Position numbers and translations under genes: made by a program. Below the pieces are notes generated by a model. It ran no database searches and was not told where the DNA came from. It saw only the letters and a program-made list of their open reading frames with translations. From Kumtagia sp052180275 (GTDB taxonomy: Bacteria; Pseudomonadota; Alphaproteobacteria; Rhizobiales; Rhizobiaceae), in assembly GCF_052180275.1 (NCBI RefSeq), contig NZ_CP197465.1, positions 4,402,001-4,466,000 on the forward strand: 64,000 bases of DNA, read 5' to 3'. How positions within the stretch are numbered: position 1 is the first letter of the stretch; the number at the start of each line of letters is the position of its first letter. Shown in pieces: positions 8,152-16,511 of this stretch.

Positions 8152-8604
8152 TTATTCGCAATGATACTGGCTCAGCGCCCATTCGCCGGTGATCGACAGG
8201 ATGTCGGCGACCTTCCAGCCGTCGCCTACCTTCCTCAACTGCCATTGCAGCCGATGCGGCGCACCCGCCGCCACGAAGGCGACCGTGACCTTGGCCTCGT
8301 CGCCCTTCACGGTTTCCAGCGACTTCAACGTCTTGCGGATTTCACCGCCACCCGTCTCGACATTGTCCAGCGGCATATGCGGGTCGAGGCAATCGCCCTC
8401 GCCTGTCTTCTTCAGCCGTTCGTTCCCGTCGAAGACGGTCTTGGCCGGATCGACGAACCGGTCCCGCTCCGCCGGGTCGAGTTCCAGCCCGACATGATCG
8501 TAGAACGCCATGACCGCCTCGGTCGGCGTGCCGGCCTGCGCAGCGACAGGCGCGGCACAGCACGAGGCCAGCATAAAACCGCTCACGATCCGCGACGCCA
8601 ACAT
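8152..8604 (-). CDS. Exported protein of unknown function, paralogue of the next gene upstream
   Basis: 150 residues with a Sec signal peptide (hydrophobic stretch to about residue 23, cut after AAQA). The mature part has a YDHVGLELDPAERDRFVDPAK segment, a single GDCLDPHM cysteine and a closing VGDGWKVADILSITGEWALSQYHCE, so two cysteines could form a disulphide. This resembles the DUF3828 / NTF2-like type of secreted domain. It shares the RDRFVDPA, GDE and W.L.KVGD.WK.ADI patterns with the protein at 8618-9082, 13 bases upstream, and both are probably one transcript. Confidence 0.8.
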   Translation of the reverse strand: MLASRIVSGFMLASCCAAPVAAQAGTPTEAVMAFYDHVGLELDPAERDRFVDPAKTVFDGNERLKKTGEGDCLDPHMPLDNVETGGGEIRKTLKSLETVKGDEAKVTVAFVAAGAPHRLQWQLRKVGDGWKVADILSITGEWALSQYHCE

Positions 8605-8617
8605 CCCTCACCCGATC

Positions 8618-9082
8618 CTATTGAGGCGTCGTGCAGTCGAACTCGCTGACCTTCCAGTCGCTCTTCGGCGCGGCGATGTCGGCTATCTTCCACGCATCGC
8701 CGACCTTCTTCAGCGTCCAGACGATCTCGCGACGGCTCTCGGGCTCGCCGGGGAAAAGGTTGAAGCTCGCCGTCACCGTGGCGTCGTCCCCGGAAACCTT
8801 CTCGTCCAGCTTCAGCGTGCGCGCCACCTCGGCGTCGTCGAGATCCTGGGCGTCGACCGGCAGCGCGAAATCGATGCAGCCGATCTCGTCGCCATTGGAG
8901 GAAAGCGTATCGTTCTCCTGGAATTTTGTCAGGGCCGGATCGACGAAGCGGTCCCGGAATTCCGGCTCGCTGGGCGAACCGACGGGTTCGTAGAAGAATC
9001 TCACGGCGTCCGCGGCGGGGCCGGCGAGTGCGGGCGCGGCGGCAAGGGAGAAAGCGAAAGCCGCGAATGCAATCCTGATCAT
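8618..9082 (-). CDS. Exported protein of unknown function, tandem paralogue
   Basis: 154 residues, Sec signal ending near APALAG (residue 21). It repeats the architecture of its downstream neighbour: AVRFFYEPVGS, FRDRFVDPALTKF, one cysteine in EIGCIDFALP, a W.LKKVGDAWKIADI core, and a C-terminal cysteine in SEFDCTTPQ. The pair is clearly an old tandem duplication, with identity confined to short blocks. The fold looks like a DUF3828 or NTF2-like cone with a possible C-terminal disulphide. The neighbouring MttB-family gene lies 24 bases upstream, so all three could be co-transcribed. Confidence 0.8.
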   Translation of the reverse strand: MIRIAFAAFAFSLAAAPALAGPAADAVRFFYEPVGSPSEPEFRDRFVDPALTKFQENDTLSSNGDEIGCIDFALPVDAQDLDDAEVARTLKLDEKVSGDDATVTASFNLFPGEPESRREIVWTLKKVGDAWKIADIAAPKSDWKVSEFDCTTPQ

Positions 9083-9106
9083 GAGTGTCCTCTCGAATGA
9101 TGGCGA

Positions 9107-10669
9107 TCAGTACCAAGCATCTGCAACCGCGGCTTTTTTCCGGGCGATGAAATCCTGCAGCGCCTCGTCGATGCCGGGGTCGAGCGGCGGCGCCTGGTAT
9201 TCGGCAAGCGCCTTCTTCCACCGCCGGTTGGCGCGCAAGGCGGCGTCCTCCGAACCCGCCGCCTCCCACTTCTCATAAGGCTCGTTGTCGGCGATCTCGG
9301 AATCCCAGAACGCTGTCTCGTAGTTCTGCATCGTATGGGCGCAGCCGAAGAAATGGCTGCCCGGCCCGACCTCGCGAAAGGCGTCGAGCGCCAACTGGTT
9401 GTCGTCGATCTTCACCCCGTCGAGATAGGTGTGCAACGCGCCGCAGAAATCGGCGTCCATGATGAATTTCTCGTAGGACATGGACAGCAGCCCGTCGAGG
9501 AAACCCGCCGAATGCAGGATGAAGTTGGCGCCGCAATGCACGGCCGCCAGCATCGACATCGTCGCCTCGTTCATCGCATGCGCGTCCGGCAGCTTCGACG
9601 TGGTGAAGTTGCCCGAGCAGCGCAGCGGCAAATTCAGCCGCCGCGCCAGTTGCCCGATCACCATCGAACCGATCGCCGGCTCCGGCGTGCCGAAAGTTGG
9701 TGATCCGGAACGCAGCGACATGGACGACAAAAAATTGCCGAAGATCACCGGCGCGCCGGGCCGCTCGAGCTGCGTCAGCGCGCAGCCGGCCATGGTCTCG
9801 GCCAGTGACTGGGCAATCGCCCCGGCATTGGTCACCGGGCCCATGGCGCCGCCGAGGATGAACGGCACGATCACCGCCGCCTGGTTGGCGCGGGCATAGG
9901 CGCGCAGCGCCGTCGTCATCGTCGCGTCCCAGACCAGCGGCGAATTGACGTTGACATTGCCGAGGATCACGCAGTTGCGGTCGGCAAAATCGTCGCCGAA
10001 GACGATGCGCGCCATGTCGATCGAATCTTCCGCGCGGCTTTCCGCCGTCACCGAGCCCATGAAGCCGCGATCGGAATATTTGATGTGGCTGTAGACCATG
10101 TCGAGATGGCGCTTGTTGACCGGCACGTCGACCGGCTCGCAGATCGTGCCGCCGGAATGGTGCAGCCAGGGCGAAGACTGCGCCAGCTTCACGAAATTGC
10201 GGAAATCCTCGATCGTGCCGTAGCGGCGGCCCTTGTCGATATCCATGACGAAGGGCGAGCCATAGGCGGGCGAGAACACGACGCTTTTTCCGCCGATTTC
10301 TACCGAATTGGCCGGGTTGCGGGCATGTTGCGTAAAGCTCGACGGCGCGGTCTTCAGCAGTTCCCGCAGCATGCCCGGCTCGAATTTCACCAACACGCCG
10401 TCAATGTTCGCCCCTGCCCGCTTCCAATGGTCGAGCGCGACCGGATCGTCGCGGAACTCGATGCCGATCTCCGCCAGGATGCGATCGGCCGCCTCTTCAA
10501 TGCGGACGAGATTTTCCTCGGACAATATGTCGTAGGTCGGGATGTTGCGGACAATGTAGGGCCGGCCCAGCCCCTCCGATCCATGCGAGCGCTGCTCGCG
10601 CCGCGCATTGCGCCCGCCGCGCGCCGGGCGCTTCGCAGTTTCGGCGGTGGTTTCTGCGACCTGGCTCAT
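9107..10669 (-). CDS. Trimethylamine methyltransferase (MttB) family protein, non-pyrrolysine type
   Basis: 520 residues from ATG 10669, chosen because GGAGGATGTC lies just before it. After an Arg-rich head comes the MttB-family TIM barrel, with GRPYIVRNIPTYDILSEE, FVMDIDKGRRYGTIEDFRN, SVTAESRAEDSIDM and GPGSHFFGCAHTMQNYE. No in-frame amber codon interrupts it, so it belongs to the large group lacking pyrrolysine. Known members demethylate quaternary amines such as glycine betaine or proline betaine onto a corrinoid protein. No corrinoid protein or activase gene is nearby. With the demethylase at 4624-6663 it suggests methylated-amine use; the substrate is open. Confidence 0.88.
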   Translation of the reverse strand: MSQVAETTAETAKRPARGGRNARREQRSHGSEGLGRPYIVRNIPTYDILSEENLVRIEEAADRILAEIGIEFRDDPVALDHWKRAGANIDGVLVKFEPGMLRELLKTAPSSFTQHARNPANSVEIGGKSVVFSPAYGSPFVMDIDKGRRYGTIEDFRNFVKLAQSSPWLHHSGGTICEPVDVPVNKRHLDMVYSHIKYSDRGFMGSVTAESRAEDSIDMARIVFGDDFADRNCVILGNVNVNSPLVWDATMTTALRAYARANQAAVIVPFILGGAMGPVTNAGAIAQSLAETMAGCALTQLERPGAPVIFGNFLSSMSLRSGSPTFGTPEPAIGSMVIGQLARRLNLPLRCSGNFTTSKLPDAHAMNEATMSMLAAVHCGANFILHSAGFLDGLLSMSYEKFIMDADFCGALHTYLDGVKIDDNQLALDAFREVGPGSHFFGCAHTMQNYETAFWDSEIADNEPYEKWEAAGSEDAALRANRRWKKALAEYQAPPLDPGIDEALQDFIARKKAAVADAWY

Positions 10670-10758
10670 GACATCCTCCGGGGAGGCGAGTCTACAAGGT
10701 AGCCGCGGTCCCGCAACGGTCAAAATCCGACTTCCGGTGGGCGCAAATCATCATGGCC

Positions 10759-11736
10759 CTAAGCCGGCAGGCTGCCGATGCCCTTCAGCGTCGCCCGCAC
10801 GGCGTCCTCCCAGTCCGTGTGCGGCTCTTCCCCGAGCGCCGCCACGAGCTTGCGATTGGTCATGTGCAACGGCACCTTCCAGAGATAGCGCATCTCGGAC
10901 ATTTCGCGGAACAGCCTGACGAAGGGTGAGGCCAGCGTCAGCAGCCACCACGGAAACCGCCGGACAGGAATGTCCGCGTCGCCAGCGGCAGCGCGGATCG
11001 CGGCGATCATGCGTGTCCCGTCCGGGTCCCAGTGGCCTTCCATGTGGAACACCTCGAACGGCGCCAGTTCAGCCCGGCTCTCGGCCAGCCGCGCCACCGT
11101 CTCGCCGACATCCGGCAGGTAGGCCCATTGGTGGCCGACGCCCTTTGCGCCGGGATAGCTGATCGCCGCCACTCGTCGGCCGGGCTTGACCAGTCCTTGC
11201 GAGAACCAGTTGTTGGCGGCGCGCGGCCCGAAGAAGTCGCCGCAGCGGACGATCAGGCAAGGCGCGCCGGCCGTCGAAGCCTCGCGCAGCCGTTTCTCCA
11301 TCTCGACGCGGATCGCACCCTTGCGGGTCTTCGGGTTCTGCGGTGCGTCCTCCGTCGGATTGCGGAATGCCTCCGGCCCGAAATTATACACCGTGCCGGG
11401 CAGCACGATGCGGGCGCCGACCGCCTTCGCCGCTGCGATCGTGTTGTCGAGCATCGGCAGCACCAGCCTGTCCCAGTCGCGGTAGCCCGGCGGGTTCACC
11501 GCATGCACGATCAGCGACACGCCTTCAGCCGCCGCCATCACGCTCGCGCCCTCCATCGCGTCGCCCTTGATCCAGCTGGGCATCGCCCCTTCCGCCGGCC
11601 AGCGCTTCGCCGCGGCTACCGGATCGCGCACCAGCGCCCTCACCGTCCAGCCGCGCCGCAGCAGCGCCGCCACGATCTCGCCGCCGACGCCGCCATTGGC
11701 GCCGAGCACCAGAACGGTTCTTTCCATGCCAGTCAT
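10759..11736 (-). CDS. NmrA/NAD(P)-dependent epimerase-like oxidoreductase
   Basis: 325 residues with an N-terminal Rossmann motif VLVLGANGGVGGEIVAALL (about 8-26), a strand ending in IVHAVNPPGYRDWD, and an atypical-SDR layout without a clear YxxxK (GTVYNFGPEAF carries the candidate tyrosine). It is likely an NAD(P)-binding sugar-epimerase or NmrA-type protein; some such proteins reduce substrates and others only sense the cofactor. AAGGAGACGAC lies directly before ATG 11736. It is divergent from a LysR regulator 86 bases away, which probably controls it. Substrate unknown. Confidence 0.82.
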   Translation of the reverse strand: MTGMERTVLVLGANGGVGGEIVAALLRRGWTVRALVRDPVAAAKRWPAEGAMPSWIKGDAMEGASVMAAAEGVSLIVHAVNPPGYRDWDRLVLPMLDNTIAAAKAVGARIVLPGTVYNFGPEAFRNPTEDAPQNPKTRKGAIRVEMEKRLREASTAGAPCLIVRCGDFFGPRAANNWFSQGLVKPGRRVAAISYPGAKGVGHQWAYLPDVGETVARLAESRAELAPFEVFHMEGHWDPDGTRMIAAIRAAAGDADIPVRRFPWWLLTLASPFVRLFREMSEMRYLWKVPLHMTNRKLVAALGEEPHTDWEDAVRATLKGIGSLPA

Positions 11737-11822
11737 CGTCGTCTCCTTGTTGGGGACGAAGATGGTCCTCGTTCTGTTCGAATGGAATTGTCAAACCTGT
11801 CCTATCAGCTAGTATAAAACAG
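11737..11822. promoter_or_regulatory. Divergent promoter region between oxidoreductase and LysR regulator
   Basis: The 86 bases between the two divergent starts should hold both promoters and the LysR-type operator. The segment is AT-richer than its flanks around 11780-11820, but I could not fix a T-N11-A site with confidence. Confidence 0.4.
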
Positions 11823-12719
11823 ATGAGCCTCGATCTCTCCGACTGGGAGAACCAGCGCGCTTTCCTGGCCGTCCTGCGCGGCGGCAGCCTGTCGGCGGCG
11901 TCTCGCGCGCTCGGCGTGGCGCAGCCGACGGTGCGGCGGCGGCTGGAAGCACTGGAGCGATCGCTCGGCACCGCCCTGTTCACCCGCTCGCCGTCCGGCC
12001 TCGCACCGACCGACGCGGCGCGCGAACTCGGGCCGCATGCCGAGGCGATGGCGGCGGCGGCCGCGGCTTTCCAGCGTGCCTCCACGGCGGGTCCCGCCGA
12101 TATCGCCGGCACGGTGCGCATCACCGCCAGCGAGGTCGTCGGCGCGGAAGTGCTGCCGGCCATGCTGGCGGCGCTGCGCGAAAGACATCCCGGGCTGCGC
12201 TTCGAGATCCACCTCAGCAACCACACGCAGGACCTGCTCCGGCAGGAAGCCGACATCGCGGTGCGCATGGTGCGCCCGGCACAGGCTGCGCTGGTGATGA
12301 AACATGTCGGCAGGGTGAAACTCGGCCTGTTCGCCACGCTAGCCTATGTCGCCGCGCATGGCACCCCGGCATCCGGCGCTGACCTCCGCAACTTCACGAT
12401 CATCGGCCCGGACCGCACCGCCGACGAGTTGCGTGCGATCACCGCCGCCTTCTCCATGCCGGCGCCGAAGCTGCTGTCCTTCCGCACCGACAGCCATCTC
12501 GGCCAGCTTGCGGCGATCCGCGCCGGCGTCGGCATCGGCATCTGCCAGGTGGCGCTGGCGCGCCGCCAGCCGGTCCTTGTCAGGCTGCTGGAAGCCGACT
12601 TCGACCACGCGCTCGACACCTGGCTGGTCATGCACGAAGACCTTGCCCGCGTGCCACGCATCCGCGCGACCTTCGACCATCTGGTGACCAGTCTGACGGC
12701 CTATTGCGCGGAGAGGTAG
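11823..12719 (+). CDS. LysR-family transcriptional regulator
   Basis: 298 residues. The N-terminal winged helix-turn-helix reads WENQRAFLAVLRGGSLSAA, SRALGVAQPTVRRRLEALE, and is followed by the linker helix and a periplasmic-binding-type effector domain (residues about 90-295) with the usual ADIAVRM strand. It sits divergent to the NmrA-like oxidoreductase, the classic arrangement in which a LysR protein activates its neighbour and represses itself. The effector is unknown. The sequence closely resembles regulators grouped with GcvA- or DmlR-like proteins, but that naming is only by impression. Confidence 0.9.
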   Translation: MSLDLSDWENQRAFLAVLRGGSLSAASRALGVAQPTVRRRLEALERSLGTALFTRSPSGLAPTDAARELGPHAEAMAAAAAAFQRASTAGPADIAGTVRITASEVVGAEVLPAMLAALRERHPGLRFEIHLSNHTQDLLRQEADIAVRMVRPAQAALVMKHVGRVKLGLFATLAYVAAHGTPASGADLRNFTIIGPDRTADELRAITAAFSMPAPKLLSFRTDSHLGQLAAIRAGVGIGICQVALARRQPVLVRLLEADFDHALDTWLVMHEDLARVPRIRATFDHLVTSLTAYCAER

Positions 12720-12788
12720 GAAGGCGACATCCCAACGACGAGATGCCATGCCGTCCGCTGTTTGCTTCAACCGTTCGCGCCCCCAACA

Positions 12789-13103
12789 TCACTTCACATA
12801 TCCCGAACGCACCCTTTTCGCCTGCTCCTCGAAAATCAGCGCGCAGCCTTCCTGGTCGGCCGCCGACTGAAAGCCGGTCATCACCTTGCGCGCGCAGGAA
12901 AAGATCGACGGCGGCGGAATGGCGAAATCGGCGATGCAACGGTTTTCGATCATAGCGCCGCCGCTGCCGTCCAGCATCCAGTTGATGCAACTGCGAAACA
13001 GCGGATCCTCGAACAGCGCCGCGCGCCGGTCGGCGGCGTCCGCTGCGGACAGGCCGACGACGAGAAGCACGCAGGAGGACAGTCCAACTCTGGTCACATG
13101 CAT
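12789..13103 (-). CDS. Small exported cysteine-containing protein, unknown
   Basis: 104 residues starting MHVTRVGLSSCVLLVVGLSAADA, a Sec signal peptide with a likely cut after ADA. The mature part has four cysteines (RSCINWML, ENRCIADF, FSCARKV, EGCALIF), which fits two disulphides in the periplasm. It resembles no characterised family I can name, though proteins of this size and cysteine spacing are common in Rhizobiales. It lies alone between the LysR gene (convergent) and mutL (divergent). Confidence 0.65.
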   Translation of the reverse strand: MHVTRVGLSSCVLLVVGLSAADAADRRAALFEDPLFRSCINWMLDGSGGAMIENRCIADFAIPPPSIFSCARKVMTGFQSAADQEGCALIFEEQAKRVRSGYVK

Positions 13104-13332
13104 CGCAGCGCTCCGTTGAACCGCACCGTAGCGCCGAAATGCCGACCAGGCATACCCCGTCCGCCCGGCAAAAGCGGATGTGTTGCCAATCCCCCAACGA
13201 AATTCGGCGTCGCCATCGGCAGGGACTTTGGCCGCGCCGGCGACGCCGCACCCATGATCAAATCATGCAAAACCGGCAAGGCCGGTGCGCATGCCCTGTT
13301 CGCGACCCGCCGAATCCCGGTATGATGCGAAG

Positions 13333-15162
13333 ATGACGATCCGCCACCTCACCGAAACCATGATCAACCAGATCGCCGCCGGCGAGGTGATCGAGCGGCC
13401 GGCGAGCGTCGTCAAGGAACTGGTGGAGAACGCCGTCGACGCCGGTGCCACCCGCGTCGAGATCGCCACAGCCGGCGGTGGGCTGTCGCTGATCCGGGTC
13501 GGCGACGACGGCTCGGGCATTCCTGCGGACGAGCTTGAGCTCGCGGTGTCGCGTCACTGCACGTCAAAACTCGCCAACGGCATAGACGACATCCGCACGC
13601 TGGGGTTCCGGGGAGAGGCGCTGCCGTCGATCGGCGCGGTGTCGCGGCTTTCGATCCGCTCGCGCACCGCAACCGGCGAGGCCGCCGAGATTTCGATCGA
13701 GGGCGGGCGCGTTTCGGCCGTACGGCCCGCCGGCGCAAACCGCGGCACCGCGGTCGAGGTGCGCGACCTGTTCTTCGCCACGCCGGCGCGGCTCAAATTC
13801 ATGAAGGGCGAACGCGCCGAATCCAGCGCCATTTCCGATGTCGTCAGGCGCATCGCCATCGCCTTCCCCGCGGTGCGCTTCACGCTCTCGGGCTCCGACC
13901 GCTCGACTCTCGATTTCGCGGCCACCGACGACCGGCTGAAACGCATCGCCCAGGTCATGGGCGCGGAATTCCCGGACAATTCGATCGCCATCGACGCGGT
14001 GCGCGAGGGCGTGCGGCTGGACGGGCACGTCTCCATACCCTCCTTCTCACGCGCCAACGCGCTGCAGCAATATGTCTATGTCAACGGCCGCCCGGTGCGC
14101 GACCGGTTGATCGCCAGCGCCATCCGCGGCGCCTTCGCCGACACGCTGGCGCGCGACCGGCATGCGGTGGCGGCCCTGTTCGTCACGCTCGACCCGGCGC
14201 TTGTCGACGTCAACGTGCATCCGGCCAAGGCCGACGTGCGTTTCCGCGACCCCGGCCTGGTGCGCGGGCTGATCGTCGGCGCGATCCGCGAGGCGCTGGC
14301 CGGCGCCGGCATCCGGCCCGCCTCGACCGGCGCGTCGGCGATGATGGGCGCCTTCCGATCCGGGCCGACCAGCTACGGTCATCCCGGCCCGGCCGGCGGA
14401 CATCGCAGCTACAACCCGAATTTCCGCAGCGCCGCGAGCGGCCCCTTCGACGCCGCGCACTCCTTCCACCGGCCGCTGGACGCCGGCTTCGGCGAAGAAA
14501 GCCAGGCGGCCTTCGACACCGGCCCACTCGACAGCGCCGACATGCGCGCGACCGCGGAAGACATCGCTCAGGACGCGAGCGGCCTGAGGCTCGGCGCGGC
14601 GCGGGCGCAGGTGCATGAGAACTACATTGTCGCCCAGACCGGCGATTCGCTGGTCATCGTCGACCAGCACGCCGCGCATGAGCGGCTGGTCTACGAGGCG
14701 CTGAAGAACGCGCTCAACAGCCGGCCCATGCCGGCGCAACTGCTGCTGCTGCCGACGATCGTCGACCTGCCGGAGGACGACGCCGAGCGGCTTTGCCTGC
14801 ATGCCGACACGCTGCGCCGCTTCGGGCTCGGCATCGAGCGCTTCGGCCCGGGCGCGGTGGCGGTGCGCGAGACGCCGGCGATGCTCGGCGAAACCAACAT
14901 CGAGCAGTTGGTGCGCGACCTCGCCGACGAGTTGGCCGACAACGACACGGTCGACACGCTGAAGCAGCGGCTCGACGCCATCGCCGCCACCATGGCCTGC
15001 CACGGCTCCGTTCGCTCCGGCCGCCGCCTGCTGCCGGACGAGATGAACGCCCTGCTGCGCCAGATGGAATCCACACCCGGCTCCGGCACCTGCAACCACG
15101 GCCGCCCAACCTATATCGAGCTCAAACTCACCGACATCGAAAGGCTGTTCGGGCGGCGGTGA
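13333..15162 (+). CDS. mutL: DNA mismatch repair protein MutL
   Basis: 609 residues from ATG 13333. The N-terminal GHKL ATPase is complete: INQIAAGEVIERPASVV, VKELVENAVDAGA, GDDGSGI and GFRGEALPSIGAV. The transducer domain ends near 330, followed by a Gly/Ser-rich linker to about 430. The C-terminal dimerisation domain carries DQHAAHERLVYE, an exact DQHA-x2-E-x4-E metal motif of MutL nicking endonucleases, plus ACHGSVRSG and CNHGRPT. Mismatch repair here is thus expected to use MutL nicking rather than MutH. Upstream in-frame codons from 13285 have no ribosome site and do not match the family start. Confidence 0.96.
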   Translation: MTIRHLTETMINQIAAGEVIERPASVVKELVENAVDAGATRVEIATAGGGLSLIRVGDDGSGIPADELELAVSRHCTSKLANGIDDIRTLGFRGEALPSIGAVSRLSIRSRTATGEAAEISIEGGRVSAVRPAGANRGTAVEVRDLFFATPARLKFMKGERAESSAISDVVRRIAIAFPAVRFTLSGSDRSTLDFAATDDRLKRIAQVMGAEFPDNSIAIDAVREGVRLDGHVSIPSFSRANALQQYVYVNGRPVRDRLIASAIRGAFADTLARDRHAVAALFVTLDPALVDVNVHPAKADVRFRDPGLVRGLIVGAIREALAGAGIRPASTGASAMMGAFRSGPTSYGHPGPAGGHRSYNPNFRSAASGPFDAAHSFHRPLDAGFGEESQAAFDTGPLDSADMRATAEDIAQDASGLRLGAARAQVHENYIVAQTGDSLVIVDQHAAHERLVYEALKNALNSRPMPAQLLLLPTIVDLPEDDAERLCLHADTLRRFGLGIERFGPGAVAVRETPAMLGETNIEQLVRDLADELADNDTVDTLKQRLDAIAATMACHGSVRSGRRLLPDEMNALLRQMESTPGSGTCNHGRPTYIELKLTDIERLFGRR

Positions 15163-15253
15163 ACCGCCCAATCCAAAGTCGGGGGCGTCGCGCGCTTGAT
15201 TTCCCGTGCGTTTTGTGGCGGATGCGGGTCAAGCCCTCCGGTCAGAGCAACAG

Positions 15254-15493
15254 ATGATGAACCGCTTCGAGGGTCCGGGCGCGCGAGAAGCCGGGATCCG
15301 CTACCTCGATGGAGATTTCCAGGTCACCAGCCCTGGGTCTTTCGTGCGCTGCGCCGTCACCGGCGAGCGCATCGCGCTGGACGAACTGAAATACTGGAGC
15401 GTCGCGCGGCAGGAGCCCTATATCGATGCCGCGACGTCGCTCCGGCGCGAAATCGAGGCCGATCCGTCGCTGCGCCGGCGCGGAGTCAGGTAA
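15254..15493 (+). CDS. DUF2093 domain protein
   Basis: 79 residues (ATG at 15254, or 15257). The family core is plain: NRFEGPGAREAGIRYLDG, FQVTSPGSFVRCAVTGERI, LDELKYWSVARQEPY. DUF2093 proteins are short, conserved in Alphaproteobacteria, and have no known role; the single cysteine and the R-C-A-V-T-G turn are the most constant parts. The gene converges on lpxK and overlaps its 3' end by eight bases. No ribosome site is evident beyond weak GAGCAACAG. Confidence 0.88.
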   Translation: MMNRFEGPGAREAGIRYLDGDFQVTSPGSFVRCAVTGERIALDELKYWSVARQEPYIDAATSLRREIEADPSLRRRGVR

Positions 15494-16511
15494 AGGCGCG
15501 ACGCTTCCGCCAAGCAGCCAGCGTATCCCTGACAATCCGCTCCGCCGCTCCCTCCGCTTCGAACACGGCGTCGATCTCCAAAACCTCGATCATGCCGGAA
15601 ACGTCCGCTGAAAATCCGGTGGCCCCGAGGCGGGCGGCGTCCTTGGCGGTGGTCACCAGTCCGAGATTCCGCGCCCGCGCCGCAGCGGCGAGTTCCCGCA
15701 ATTCGGCTTCGGCATAGACATGATGGTCGGCGAATGGCCACTCCAAGACCACTTGCGCGCCGGCCTGACGCAGCGTCTCGAAGAATTTGTCGGGGTGGCC
15801 GATGCCGGCGAAGGCCAGCACCCTGCGCCCGGCAAACCGCGCCGGATCGCGCGGCCGCGAGATCGCGCTGAAAACCGGCTTGCCCGCTCTGGATGCCACG
15901 TCCAGCACGGGACCGGCGCCGGCGCCCTCGCCCATGCGCAAGACGCCGTCGGCATGGCGCAACTGGTCCTCGACTTCCGCCCGCAACGGGCCGGCGGGAA
16001 GCACCTTGCCATTGCCGATGCCGTGGCGCGCATCGACGACGAGCAGCGCATAGTCGATCCGGATGCGGGCGCTCTGGAAGCCGTCGTCCATGACGATGAA
16101 GTCGCAGCCGCGCTCACCCAGCAGGCGCGCCGCCGCCGCCCGGTCCGGCGAGACGGCGACCGGCGCGTGCGCGGCAAGCAGCAGCGGCTCGTCGCCGACA
16201 TCGCGGGCACTGTCGGCAGCCGAATCAACGATACGCGGCGCGGATGAACTGCCGCCATGGCCGCGCGACAGGAAGCCGGGCTTCAGCCCCATCTCCTTCG
16301 CCCTGGCCGCCAGCGCGATCGCCACCGGCGTCTTGCCCGAGCCGCCGACCGTGAAATTGCCGACGCAGAGCACCGGCAGGTCGATCGGCTCGCGCGGTGC
16401 GTTGAGCAACCGGTTGCGGGCGGCGGCGCCATAGATCGCCGACACGGGCGACAGCGCCATGGCGCGCCAGCCCGGACGACGCCACCAGAACGCGGGAGCG
16501 CCGAGGGGCAT
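15486..16511 (-). CDS. lpxK: Tetraacyldisaccharide 4'-kinase
   Basis: 341 residues. LpxK phosphorylates the 4' position of the lipid A disaccharide at the inner membrane using ATP. Recognised by APAFWWRRPGWRAMAL at the N-terminus (membrane-associated helix), the P-loop VGNFTVGGSGKTPVAIAL (about 50-67), the SRGHGG switch, VIVMDDGFQ-like FIVMDDGFQSARI (about 155) and the ADHHVYAEAEL helix near the C-terminus. Its ATG directly abuts the waaA stop codon, so the two are translated together. The order waaA-lpxK is usual in rhizobia. Confidence 0.96.
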   Translation of the reverse strand: MPLGAPAFWWRRPGWRAMALSPVSAIYGAAARNRLLNAPREPIDLPVLCVGNFTVGGSGKTPVAIALAARAKEMGLKPGFLSRGHGGSSSAPRIVDSAADSARDVGDEPLLLAAHAPVAVSPDRAAAARLLGERGCDFIVMDDGFQSARIRIDYALLVVDARHGIGNGKVLPAGPLRAEVEDQLRHADGVLRMGEGAGAGPVLDVASRAGKPVFSAISRPRDPARFAGRRVLAFAGIGHPDKFFETLRQAGAQVVLEWPFADHHVYAEAELRELAAAARARNLGLVTTAKDAARLGATGFSADVSGMIEVLEIDAVFEAEGAAERIVRDTLAAWRKRRAFT

